In this document: one piece after another, positions 1-6,009 of the stretch | Layout: every line of letters begins with the position of its first letter | How positions within the stretch are numbered: the stretch's first letter is position 1 | Assembly: GCA_947304085.1 (NCBI GenBank) | Contig: CAMZAC010000026.1 | Coordinates: forward strand, 1 to 7,439 | Direction: 5' to 3' | Source: an uncultured Alphaproteobacteria bacterium | GTDB taxonomy: Bacteria > Pseudomonadota > Alphaproteobacteria > Rs-D84 | DNA: 7,439 nt | Notes under the pieces: generated by a model | What the model saw: the letters and a program-made list of their open reading frames with translations, nothing else | Database searches by the model: none | What the model was told of the DNA's origin: nothing | Program-made: the position numbers and the translations under genes

Positions 1-1665
1 GGTAAGTTCGACAAGGGCTCATACAAGGTGTCTGGTGGTCTGCATGGTGTTGGTAGTGCGGTTGTTAATGCGTTGTCGTCTGAAATGATTGTGACGATTT
101 CCAGGGACGGTTATGAATGGCATCAAACTTTTTCACGTGGAAAAACTACATCGCCAATTCAACGCGGTAATGCGACCAAGGCACATGGAACAAAAATTCG
201 TTTCACTTTGGATGATGATATATTTGGCGAATCCGCTGTGTTCAAACCGATTAAGATTTATCGTATGGCACGTGCTAAATCGTTTTTGTCGCGTGGTGTC
301 AAGATAGAGTGGCATTGTAATCCGGCATTATTGACCGAAGATATGAATATCCCATCGGACAAAGAATTTTATTATCCAAATGGTGTTGCAGATTTTGTCG
401 CAGAAAAAACAGATTCTAAACCACGAATTTTGCCAAAGATTTTCAGTGGCTCGGTCGATTTTCCAGACGACAGTGGTCGTGTAGAATGGGCTCTGACGGT
501 TTTAACAGATGAAAATGGTGCGGCATCGGACGATGGATTTTTTGCGTCTTACTGTAATACAATTGCAACTGTGGATGGTGGAACACATGAGGCAGGGTTC
601 AAGGCCGCGATTACAAAGGGCTTGAAAGCATATGGTGAAAAGGTAAATAACAAGGCAGCGGCCACGATTATCGGCGAAGATGTTTTTGATTCTGTGGCGG
701 CGATTGTTTCTGTGTTCTATAAAACACCACAATTTTTGGGTCAGACCAAGGAAAAGCTTTCAAACCCAGAAGTTGCACGTTATACAGAAAATGCTTTGCG
801 CGATCCATGGGAAATGTTTTTGGCATCTGATCCGAAAACTGCAAATGCATTGCTAGATTTTGTTATAAACTTGGCTAATGCGCGTATTAAAACAAAACAA
901 GTCAAAGATGTTGCACGTAAAACACCAACCAAGCGAATTCGTATGCCATCTAAATTGGCAGATTGTTCTAAACATGGGGTAGAGGGCACAGAATTGTTTA
1001 TTGTAGAGGGAGAATCTGCTGGCGGAACCGCTAAGCAAGCGCGCGACAGAGCGACCCAGGCGATTATGCCTTTGCGTGGTAAGGTTTTAAATGTATTGTC
1101 TAATTCTGATGAAAGATTTAGCGCCAACAAAGAATTAAATGATTTGATTGATATTATTGGTGCCGGAACTGCGAAAGATTGGGACGATAATAAATTAAGA
1201 TATGAAAAAATTATTATTATGACCGATGCGGATGTGGACGGTAGTCATATTGCATCATTGTTGATGGCGTTTTTCTATCAATATATGCCACAGTTGATTT
1301 ATGATGGACATTTGTATTTGTCTTGTCCACCTTTGTATAAATTAACCTGTGGAACCGAATCGATTTATGTTGATTCTGATGAAGAATTGGAAGAATTGAA
1401 AAACGGTAAATATAAAAACAAACGCGTTGAGATATCACGATTCAAAGGTTTGGGTGAAATGATGCCAAATCAATTGAAAGAAACAACTATGTCACCAAAA
1501 ACACGTCGTTTGATTCGTGTTGATTTACCTCCAAAGACCGAAGAAGGTCTGGAAGACACAGAAAAAACAAAAACTTTGGTGTATGATTTAATGGGTAAAA
1601 AACCAGAATTTCGATTCAAGTTTATTACTGAACACGCCCAGTTTGTAAAAGATTTGTTTGTGTAA
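1..1665 (+). CDS. parE: DNA topoisomerase IV subunit B (ParE), 5' end outside window
   Basis: This is the ATPase and TOPRIM subunit of topoisomerase IV, which pairs with ParC to decatenate daughter chromosomes. The frame is open from base 1 and the first ~100 codons lie upstream, so the GTG at 28 is an internal Val, not a start. The visible part begins just before the GHKL glycine box (GLHGVGSAVVNALS, 37-78). The transducer domain follows, with the QTK lysine near 750. The TOPRIM domain has EGESAGG (1006-1026), DADVD (1225-1239) and RFKGLGEM near 1439-1462. The C-terminal end is short, with no GyrB-type insert, so the full protein would be about 650 residues. That length and motifs such as IASLLMAFFYQYMP favour ParE over GyrB. 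The usual EGDSAGGS reads EGESAGGT here. The gene ends 20 bases before a hairpin terminator shared with the convergent ankyrin gene. Identity is confident; the promoter is out of view. Confidence 0.93.
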   Translation, partial: GKFDKGSYKVSGGLHGVGSAVVNALSSEMIVTISRDGYEWHQTFSRGKTTSPIQRGNATKAHGTKIRFTLDDDIFGESAVFKPIKIYRMARAKSFLSRGVKIEWHCNPALLTEDMNIPSDKEFYYPNGVADFVAEKTDSKPRILPKIFSGSVDFPDDSGRVEWALTVLTDENGAASDDGFFASYCNTIATVDGGTHEAGFKAAITKGLKAYGEKVNNKAAATIIGEDVFDSVAAIVSVFYKTPQFLGQTKEKLSNPEVARYTENALRDPWEMFLASDPKTANALLDFVINLANARIKTKQVKDVARKTPTKRIRMPSKLADCSKHGVEGTELFIVEGESAGGTAKQARDRATQAIMPLRGKVLNVLSNSDERFSANKELNDLIDIIGAGTAKDWDDNKLRYEKIIIMTDADVDGSHIASLLMAFFYQYMPQLIYDGHLYLSCPPLYKLTCGTESIYVDSDEELEELKNGKYKNKRVEISRFKGLGEMMPNQLKETTMSPKTRRLIRVDLPPKTEEGLEDTEKTKTLVYDLMGKKPEFRFKFITEHAQFVKDLFV

Positions 1666-1673
1666 AAAAATTC

Positions 1674-1710
1674 ATAAACAAAAGAAAATCCGCTGTATGG
1701 CGGATTTGTT
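1674..1710 (+). repeat. Left copy of a 37-bp direct repeat flanking the ankyrin gene
   Basis: This 37-base stretch aligns without gaps to 2414-2450, exactly 740 bases away, in the same orientation. I count 33 of 37 identical positions. The core of both copies is ATCCGC-Y-GTATGGCGGAT, and the shared left flank is ATAAACAA. The repeat contains the terminator hairpin and overlaps the last base of the ankyrin stop codon. Many genomes reuse terminator sequences, so the pair could be a family of common terminators rather than a mobile-element scar. Confidence 0.75.
1686..1707. terminator. Bidirectional hairpin terminator between convergent parE and ankyrin gene
   Basis: AAATCCGC (1686-1693) pairs perfectly with GCGGATTT (1700-1707) around a 6-base loop. 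In + strand RNA the stem can gain a U-G pair (1694 with 1699), leaving a GUAU tetraloop; the - strand RNA would have an A-C mismatch there. A T-rich run follows on + (TTTGTTTAA), and on - the transcript runs into U-rich sequence (complement of AAAGAAAA). It starts 20 bases after the parE stop and 2 bases beyond the ankyrin stop, so it can serve both. Confidence 0.85.
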
Positions 1711-2315
1711 TAACGACTTATTTGTCCTTTAATATGTATCCCTATGTCTTTCCATTTTTGTATTTCTTCAGCCCTAGCAAGTATTTTCATTGTTTCTAAA
1801 TATTTGTTTTGTGTTGCCAGCATCAACGGTGTTAATCCCTTGTTATTCTGATGATTAACATTTGCACCAGCCATGATGAGTGCTTTTACTGCTTCCAGAT
1901 CACCGTGTTTAGCGGCTATACACAATGCGGTATCTCCATTTTGGGTTTTTGCGTCGATATCGTTACCTTCTTTTTTGTATTTAGCAATATATGCTTGCCT
2001 TTCTTGTTCTGTATTCAAGAAATGAAGATTACTATAGAGCCCTTCTGCTTTAAGTGAATTATTGTATATCTCGGCAAATTTGTTGTATAACATTTCCAGC
2101 ACATCTTGGCTTGCGTTTGAGATAAGTTTATTATATTCCCTCTCATAATAATTTGATTCGTAGTTTTTACTAATTGCAATCAGACGCTTGCGAATGGGTT
2201 CTCTTGTTGTGACAGTGTATTTGTCATCAAATTCGTTATATGCGATTATAACTTCTTTCAAGGTTTTATCTTGTAATGCTTGTTTCAAGAATTTTTGTGT
2301 CATTTCGTTTGACAT
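1710..2315 (-). CDS. Small ankyrin-repeat protein, function unknown
   Basis: This is a 201-residue protein with no signal peptide or membrane segment. Residues 1-115 are charged, probably helical, and match no family I recognise. Two ankyrin repeats follow: about 125-157 (NGDTALCIAAKHGDLEAV, then ALIMAGANVN) and 158-186 (NKGLTPLMLATQNKYLETM). A short tail of about 15 residues ends the protein. Ankyrin repeats bind other proteins, and in host-associated bacteria some such proteins are secreted effectors. Nothing here shows export or a partner, so neither a cytosolic nor an effector role can be chosen. The ATG at 2315 has a good ribosome site (AAGGA, about 2322-2327 on the complement) and lies about 47 bases downstream of the predicted transcription start. 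The gene is its own transcription unit, isolated by hairpins on both sides. Twin repeats around it suggest it may be an insertion between parE and pgsA. Confidence 0.85.
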   Translation of the reverse strand: MSNEMTQKFLKQALQDKTLKEVIIAYNEFDDKYTVTTREPIRKRLIAISKNYESNYYEREYNKLISNASQDVLEMLYNKFAEIYNNSLKAEGLYSNLHFLNTEQERQAYIAKYKKEGNDIDAKTQNGDTALCIAAKHGDLEAVKALIMAGANVNHQNNKGLTPLMLATQNKYLETMKILARAEEIQKWKDIGIHIKGQISR

Positions 2316-2368
2316 ATTTAATCCTTTTTATTTGTGCAAATTGCATTTTTGTTGTTTTGATTACTGAT

Positions 2369-2396
2369 AATATAGACCAAAATAATAAAATGTCAA
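2369..2396 (-). promoter_or_regulatory. Sigma-70-type promoter of the ankyrin gene
   Basis: Reading the - strand, a perfect -35 box TTGACA (complement of 2391-2396) is followed by 16 bases and then TATATT as the -10 box (complement of 2369-2374). A run of eight A residues (complement of 2398-2405) lies just upstream of the -35 box and looks like an UP element. Transcription would start near 2362, giving a leader of about 47 bases before the ATG at 2315. It is the best match to the consensus in the window and predicts strong, perhaps constitutive expression. Confidence 0.75.
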
Positions 2397-2413
2397 GTTT
2401 TTTTTGTGAGGGT

Positions 2414-2450
2414 ATAAACAACAAAAAATCCGCCGTATGGCGGATTTTTT
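2414..2450 (+). repeat. Right copy of the 37-bp direct repeat flanking the ankyrin gene
   Basis: This is the partner of 1674-1710, with four mismatches and no gaps. Its hairpin is the more perfect of the two. An outer inverted repeat extends it: ATAAACAAC at 2414-2422 is complementary to GTTGTTTAT at 2461-2469, which overlaps the pgsA stop codon. A 10-base bulge (2451-2460) separates the right arm from the inner stem. Confidence 0.75.
2423..2450 (-). terminator. Strong intrinsic terminator after uvrC-pgsA
   Basis: A perfect 12-bp stem (2423-2434 with 2439-2450) carries the loop GTAT. The GC core is TCCGCC/GGCGGA, with six A's on one side and six T's on the other, so it has a U tract in either direction. 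It starts 15 bases past the pgsA stop and separates the uvrC-pgsA transcript from the downstream ankyrin promoter on the same strand. Confidence 0.9.
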
Positions 2451-2465
2451 AATTGTTATTGTTGT

Positions 2466-3065
2466 TTATTTTATTTTCTTTAATTTTTGTGCAAATGTAA
2501 ATGTGTATTGTGTTGCACTCCAAAGCGAAGCGACCAATGCGAACCATAAACAGAATACGCCAATCTGGGGCAATATGCTGATTAAATAAAATACTATACG
2601 ACTGTCTGTTGTTGGGGTTATGGATGAAAATACTGCAAAGAATAACAAAAATGCAGCGATAGCAATCATTTGAATTGTTGTTTTAATTTTGCCCATTGAA
2701 AAGCGTGCCTTTGGAACAGGCATTTCGATTTTCTGGGTGCCCAAAAATTCGCGTAATCCGCTGATATACAATTCACGTGCAATCATTATTATAACTGGAA
2801 TAACAACTGTCCATGTTGGTGCAATCAAAGCCAACATAATAAACGTATTGCATACCAATAATTTATCGCCAATGTGATCCAAAACACCACCCAATTTAGA
2901 ACAGCAATTATATTTACGTGCCAAATATCCGTCAAACCAATCTGATATTGCGCCCAAGACATATAATGCAAATGATATCCAATACCAACGCATCATAATT
3001 GTTGGTATAATCAAAAATGCGACCATTATGCGAAACGCAGATAAAAAATTAACAAATGCTTTCAT
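2466..3065 (-). CDS. pgsA: CDP-diacylglycerol--glycerol-3-phosphate 3-phosphatidyltransferase (PgsA)
   Basis: This inner-membrane enzyme makes phosphatidylglycerol-phosphate from CDP-diacylglycerol and glycerol-3-phosphate, the committed step to phosphatidylglycerol and cardiolipin. At 199 residues it has normal length. The CDP-alcohol phosphatidyltransferase signature is complete: Asp42, Asp45, Gly46, Ala49, Arg50, Gly59, Asp63 and Asp67 in the D-x2-DG-x2-AR-x8-G-x3-D-x3-D spacing. ARELYISGLREFLG (about 116-129) is typical of PgsA rather than of phosphatidylserine synthase. Several hydrophobic segments are visible: near 12-24, 31-41, 69-95, 131-150 and 160-185. The ATG at 3065 has a clear ribosome site, AAAGGAGA (complement of 3074-3081), eight bases away. 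It lies 30 bases downstream of uvrC on the same strand with no terminator or obvious promoter between, so the two are likely co-transcribed. The same uvrC-pgsA order occurs in E. coli. Confidence 0.93.
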   Translation of the reverse strand: MKAFVNFLSAFRIMVAFLIIPTIMMRWYWISFALYVLGAISDWFDGYLARKYNCCSKLGGVLDHIGDKLLVCNTFIMLALIAPTWTVVIPVIIMIARELYISGLREFLGTQKIEMPVPKARFSMGKIKTTIQMIAIAAFLLFFAVFSSITPTTDSRIVFYLISILPQIGVFCLWFALVASLWSATQYTFTFAQKLKKIK

Positions 3066-3095
3066 ATTATTTTTCTCCTTTGGTAATTATTATCA

Positions 3096-4523
3096 TTATA
3101 GCATATCAGAATGGAAATAGGCATATATTTTTTCTGCTGCACTTTTCCCAAGCCCAGGTACGCGTGATAAAGATTTCAGGTCTGCGTCCATAATTGCATG
3201 CACAGAACCAAAATGCTGTAATAATTGTTTTTTGCGTGTTGGGCCAATTCCTTCGATTTCATCCAGGCAACTGGCGGTCAGTTGTTTTGCGCGAACAGAA
3301 CGATGATATGTTATAACAAATCGATGTGCTTCATCACGAACTGTGCGCAACATTAAAAACAATGGGGAACCTTTTGCCAGTTCATGATTTTCAGAACCAT
3401 CGGGCATAATAAAATGTTCATCGCCATTGCGGACAACCCCCTTGGTCACGCCCAAGATGGGTATCTTTCCTTTTGCGGCTTTGTTTGCGATATTCCATTG
3501 CGCAGGCCCACCATCAACAATTATTAAATCAAGTTTTGGACCGTCCTTGATTGCGCGAGATACAAATTCTTCCATCATCGCAATGTCGTTTCCTGCGCGT
3601 GCAGAATCGCGCAGTTTGAAATGACGATAAGATGATTTTATAAATCCATCATGTCCAAATGCAATCATTGCACCAACTGGATTTTTACCAAATAGATGCG
3701 AATTATCAAAAACCCCAACACAATCGAGTTTTATTCCAAGCCATTTTTCAAGTTCTGATACATTATTGTCCCATTGTACATTTGGTGTGTATAGCGTATT
3801 CTGCCGTATACCGCGATTTGTAGTTGTAGTTAATGCAGTTATTTTATCACGAATAATTGCGGCATTTTCAAAATCCATTTTGTCTGAAAACGTTTTCATT
3901 TGTTTTGTTAAATCTGTGATAATTGGTTCGCTGTCCCCGGTTAAAATTCTGCGTGCCAGTTGAACATTTTTATCATAATTTGGTTGTGGTAAACAGCAAG
4001 GTGCGCTGCATCGACCAATTTGATAAAGCAGACATGGACGTGTGCGATTTTTCATAAATGTATCAGTGCAAGTTCTTAATTGGCAAACGCGTTGCAGGGT
4101 TTTGATTGTGTCGTTTAATGCATACACAGATGGATACGGACCATAAACATCTTTGCGTTGTGATATTTTACCACGAAATTTCAATAACCTTGGGTATTCA
4201 TGTTTAGTCAGCGCCAGCATAGGATACATTTTTCCGTCTGTCATCATAATATTGTATTTTGGTTTCAAAGTTTTTATTAATTTTTGTTCCAAAATCAATG
4301 CATCTGTTTCTGTTCGTGTTGTTTCCCATTCTACACGTCGCACCAGCGAACGCATAATTTGTTTGTGCATTTCAAGTTTTGAAACATCAATATATTGGCG
4401 CAGGCGATGTAGAATATTTTTCGCTTTGCCGATATATAAAAGGGTTCCGTCCCCATCGTACATTTTATAGATTCCTGGGGACATTGGCGCGTTTTCTATT
4501 AAATCTCTGAATTGAAATTTCAT
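3096..4523 (-). CDS. uvrC: UvrABC excinuclease subunit C, internally shortened
   Basis: UvrC makes both incisions in nucleotide excision repair after UvrAB loads UvrB on damaged DNA. Here it has 475 residues against about 610 in E. coli. The GIY-YIG nuclease is at the N terminus (GIY 17-19, YIG 30-32, Arg40, probable catalytic Glu79). Cys152, Cys164, Cys172 and Cys176 match the four cysteines of the known Fe-S region (RPCLLYQIGRCSAPC). The UVR motif, which contacts UvrB, is about 200-233. The RNase H-like nuclease keeps Asp273 (VFDNSH), Asp337 (IIVDGG) and His400 (RDEAH). Tandem helix-hairpin-helix motifs close the protein (419-470). Between UVR and Asp273 only about 40 residues remain, versus about 160 in E. 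coli, so about 120 residues are missing while both active sites are intact. No in-frame ATG, GTG or TTG lies just upstream of 4523, which supports this start. No ribosome site is visible. Confidence 0.92.
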   Translation of the reverse strand: MKFQFRDLIENAPMSPGIYKMYDGDGTLLYIGKAKNILHRLRQYIDVSKLEMHKQIMRSLVRRVEWETTRTETDALILEQKLIKTLKPKYNIMMTDGKMYPMLALTKHEYPRLLKFRGKISQRKDVYGPYPSVYALNDTIKTLQRVCQLRTCTDTFMKNRTRPCLLYQIGRCSAPCCLPQPNYDKNVQLARRILTGDSEPIITDLTKQMKTFSDKMDFENAAIIRDKITALTTTTNRGIRQNTLYTPNVQWDNNVSELEKWLGIKLDCVGVFDNSHLFGKNPVGAMIAFGHDGFIKSSYRHFKLRDSARAGNDIAMMEEFVSRAIKDGPKLDLIIVDGGPAQWNIANKAAKGKIPILGVTKGVVRNGDEHFIMPDGSENHELAKGSPLFLMLRTVRDEAHRFVITYHRSVRAKQLTASCLDEIEGIGPTRKKQLLQHFGSVHAIMDADLKSLSRVPGLGKSAAEKIYAYFHSDML

Positions 4524-4540
4524 AATAGATATGATACAAT
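4512..4540 (+). promoter_or_regulatory. Sigma-70-type promoter of the pilin-rluC-AsmA operon
   Basis: TTGAAA (4512-4517, inside the first codons of uvrC) and TACAAT (4535-4540) are separated by 17 bases, each one mismatch from consensus. Transcription would start near 4547, leaving a leader of about 26 bases before the ATG at 4573. Its -10 box overlaps that of the opposing uvrC promoter by two bases. Confidence 0.6.
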
Positions 4541-4558
4541 ATAAATTATGAAAATCAA
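4531..4558 (-). promoter_or_regulatory. Likely uvrC-pgsA promoter, possibly giving a leaderless mRNA
   Basis: On the - strand, TTGATT (complement of 4553-4558) and TATCAT (complement of 4531-4536) are 16 bases apart. Only seven bases lie between the -10 box and the uvrC ATG, so the start would fall at or next to the A of the ATG. With no Shine-Dalgarno sequence in front of uvrC, a leaderless message is plausible. The match to consensus is moderate in AT-rich DNA, so this is tentative. Confidence 0.5.
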
Positions 4559-4560
4559 AT

Positions 4561-4567
4561 AGAGGTG
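4561..4567 (+). promoter_or_regulatory. Ribosome binding site that sets the pilin-like gene start
   Basis: AGAGGTG lies five bases before the ATG at 4573. A GTG at 4567 is in frame but forms the last bases of this site, so ATG 4573 is the better start. Confidence 0.7.
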
Positions 4568-4572
4568 TGATA

Positions 4573-5034
4573 ATGAGACAAGAATCCGGACGTTCAATGA
4601 TTGAAATGATAGGTGTTTTGGCTATTATGGCTATTATTACTGCAGGGGCTTTTGCTTTGATTTCTACGGCATTTCATACCCAAAAACGGGGACGGGTGAC
4701 AGATGATGTTGCAAATATTGTATCTGGTGTGCGGAGCTTGCTGGGTGAATATGATGATTTTTCAAATATAGATAATTCGACTATTTTTGGTGCAATAGCG
4801 GTAAGTAATAAAAACCCTTATGGTGGAACCTATGAATTGGCTGTTGATACATCAAATAAACGCAGATTTGTTGTCAGTATAAATGGTTTATCAAAATCTG
4901 ATTGTGATGCGTTGATTACAAAAGCATGGACAGATTCAATTGGTTATGAAGAATCTAATCACAAAGAAAGTGGCGCAAAAGGGAAGTGTGTAGACGGTAA
5001 TAAAAACGTCGTATCCATCACGTATGGCGAATAA
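4573..5034 (+). CDS. Type IV pilin-like protein with prepilin signal
   Basis: This is a 153-residue secreted or pilus-type subunit. The leader is six residues (MRQESG). Prepilin peptidase should cut after Gly6, leaving Arg at +1 and the conserved Glu at +5 (Glu11), followed by a hydrophobic helix (about 12-34, MIGVLAIMAIITAG). The globular part has Cys111 and Cys139, the usual spacing for a C-terminal disulfide loop as in type IVb/PilS-like pilins, and ends in a short beta-like segment (VVSITYGE). Most type IV pilins start the mature chain with Phe or Met, so Arg is unusual. No pilus assembly ATPase, prepilin peptidase or secretin gene is in the window, so whether it builds a pilus, a pseudopilus or a competence filament cannot be told. 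It leads an operon: its stop is three bases before the rluC start. An ATG start is chosen over GTG 4567, which overlaps the ribosome site. Confidence 0.82.
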   Translation: MRQESGRSMIEMIGVLAIMAIITAGAFALISTAFHTQKRGRVTDDVANIVSGVRSLLGEYDDFSNIDNSTIFGAIAVSNKNPYGGTYELAVDTSNKRRFVVSINGLSKSDCDALITKAWTDSIGYEESNHKESGAKGKCVDGNKNVVSITYGE

Positions 5035-5037
5035 TTT

Positions 5038-6000
5038 ATGGCAGAATTTGTAAAAATTTCTAAAGTTGAAGAGGGAACTCGTTTATTGCGGTGGTTTTTA
5101 AGGCATTATCCTGGTATGCCACAGCGAGAGTTTTATAGACTTTGCCGTGGTGGGCAAATAAGAATAAATTCTTCAAGATGTAAAGGGATGGAAGTTTTAA
5201 CGGATGGTGATGTTGTTCGGGTTCCGCCTACATTGCAATCTTTTCAGAAAGTTTCAAAAACAGAAACAGGTGAAAAGTATTCTTTATCTGATTTAGAGAA
5301 ATTGAGAAAATGTATTATTCATAATGATGCAGATATTGTTGTGTTTAATAAACCTGCTGGTTTAGCAGTGCAGGGTGGAACAGGTATAAAAAAATCTATT
5401 GATAAAATGGTTGCGGCTATGTTTCCGTATGATAAAACTTCTTTGGTTCATCGTTTGGATAGAGAAACTAGTGGGTTGTTGGTTGTAGCTAAAAATCAAA
5501 AGGCTGCCCAAAATTTAGCAAAACAATTTCAAAGCAAAATAGCACACAAGGAATATCTTGCATTGCTTCAAGGAACAGTTGCAACAAAATCTGGGGTTAT
5601 AGACAACTATGTTATCAAAGGACATGTTTTTGAAGATGTTGCAAAAGCACCAAAAGATTCGCATCCACAACGTGCAATTACAGAATATAAGGTTTTAGGT
5701 GAAGCTTCTGGTTTGTTGACGTGGGTTTTGTTTTCTCCAAAAACAGGGCGAACACATCAATTAAGATTACACAGTGCGTATTCTTTGGGCGCACCTATTG
5801 TTGGTGATGATTTGTATGGAATTACGCGAGGCGATCTTGGTGGTGCGTTGGGTGCTTTGTTGAAAACTCAGAAATTGTTTTTATTTGCGTATAAAATTAC
5901 TTTCAGACATCCTGGAACCGGTAAAACGATAACTTTACGTGCTCAATTGCCTGATTTTATGCAATCAGTAGTTAGTTTTTTGGAATTTAAAATGCCATAG
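5038..6000 (+). CDS. rluC: 23S rRNA pseudouridine synthase, RluC type
   Basis: RluC converts specific uridines of 23S rRNA to pseudouridine (positions 955, 2504 and 2580 in E. coli) during large-subunit maturation in the cytosol. The 320-residue length is normal. An S4-like RNA-binding domain covers about 12-63 (MPQREFYRLCRGGQIRIN, ending GDVVRVPP). The catalytic domain has FNKPAGLAVQGG (103-114), the catalytic Asp141 in HRLDRETSGLL, a conserved Lys-Glu-Tyr near 171-173, and GRTHQLRLH near 237-245. The N-terminal region and the NKPAGLAVQGG form resemble RluC more than RluD or RluA. There is no good Shine-Dalgarno sequence before the ATG at 5038. Because the pilin-like gene stops three bases upstream, translation probably depends on coupling. 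The stop codon overlaps the next gene's ribosome site. Family assignment is firm; the exact target uridines are inferred. Confidence 0.88.
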   Translation: MAEFVKISKVEEGTRLLRWFLRHYPGMPQREFYRLCRGGQIRINSSRCKGMEVLTDGDVVRVPPTLQSFQKVSKTETGEKYSLSDLEKLRKCIIHNDADIVVFNKPAGLAVQGGTGIKKSIDKMVAAMFPYDKTSLVHRLDRETSGLLVVAKNQKAAQNLAKQFQSKIAHKEYLALLQGTVATKSGVIDNYVIKGHVFEDVAKAPKDSHPQRAITEYKVLGEASGLLTWVLFSPKTGRTHQLRLHSAYSLGAPIVGDDLYGITRGDLGGALGALLKTQKLFLFAYKITFRHPGTGKTITLRAQLPDFMQSVVSFLEFKMP

Positions 6001-6004
6001 GTGG
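5999..6004 (+). promoter_or_regulatory. Ribosome binding site of the AsmA-family gene
   Basis: AGGTGG starts inside the rluC stop codon and lies five bases before the ATG at 6010. A GTG at 6001 is in frame but sits within this site, so ATG 6010 is preferred. The same AGGTG arrangement precedes the pilin-like gene. Confidence 0.65.
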
Positions 6005-6009
6005 ATAAA

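Noticed and set aside
28..30. GTG as the start of the topoisomerase gene
   Set aside because: The frame is open back to base 1 and already encodes conserved ParE sequence, so the gene is cut by the window edge.
780..1130. 116-codon - strand frame inside parE
   Set aside because: It is antisense to the conserved TOPRIM coding region, with no recognisable features.
1..1665. GyrB instead of ParE
   Set aside because: The inferred length, the lack of the GyrB insert, and the TOPRIM and C-terminal motifs fit ParE better. A remaining doubt is that the N terminus is not visible.
1674..2450. Repeat-flanked ankyrin gene as an insertion sequence or integron cassette
   Set aside because: There is no transposase, integrase or att-like site. 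The flanking repeats are direct and act as terminators, so only a recombination-prone cassette can be suggested.
4153..4470. 105-codon + strand frame inside uvrC
   Set aside because: It is antisense to the conserved GIY-YIG domain and is a shadow frame.
3096..4523. uvrC as a pseudogene or a Cho nuclease
   Set aside because: The frame is uninterrupted and both nuclease sites are intact. Cho would lack the C-terminal nuclease and helix-hairpin-helix region, which are present.
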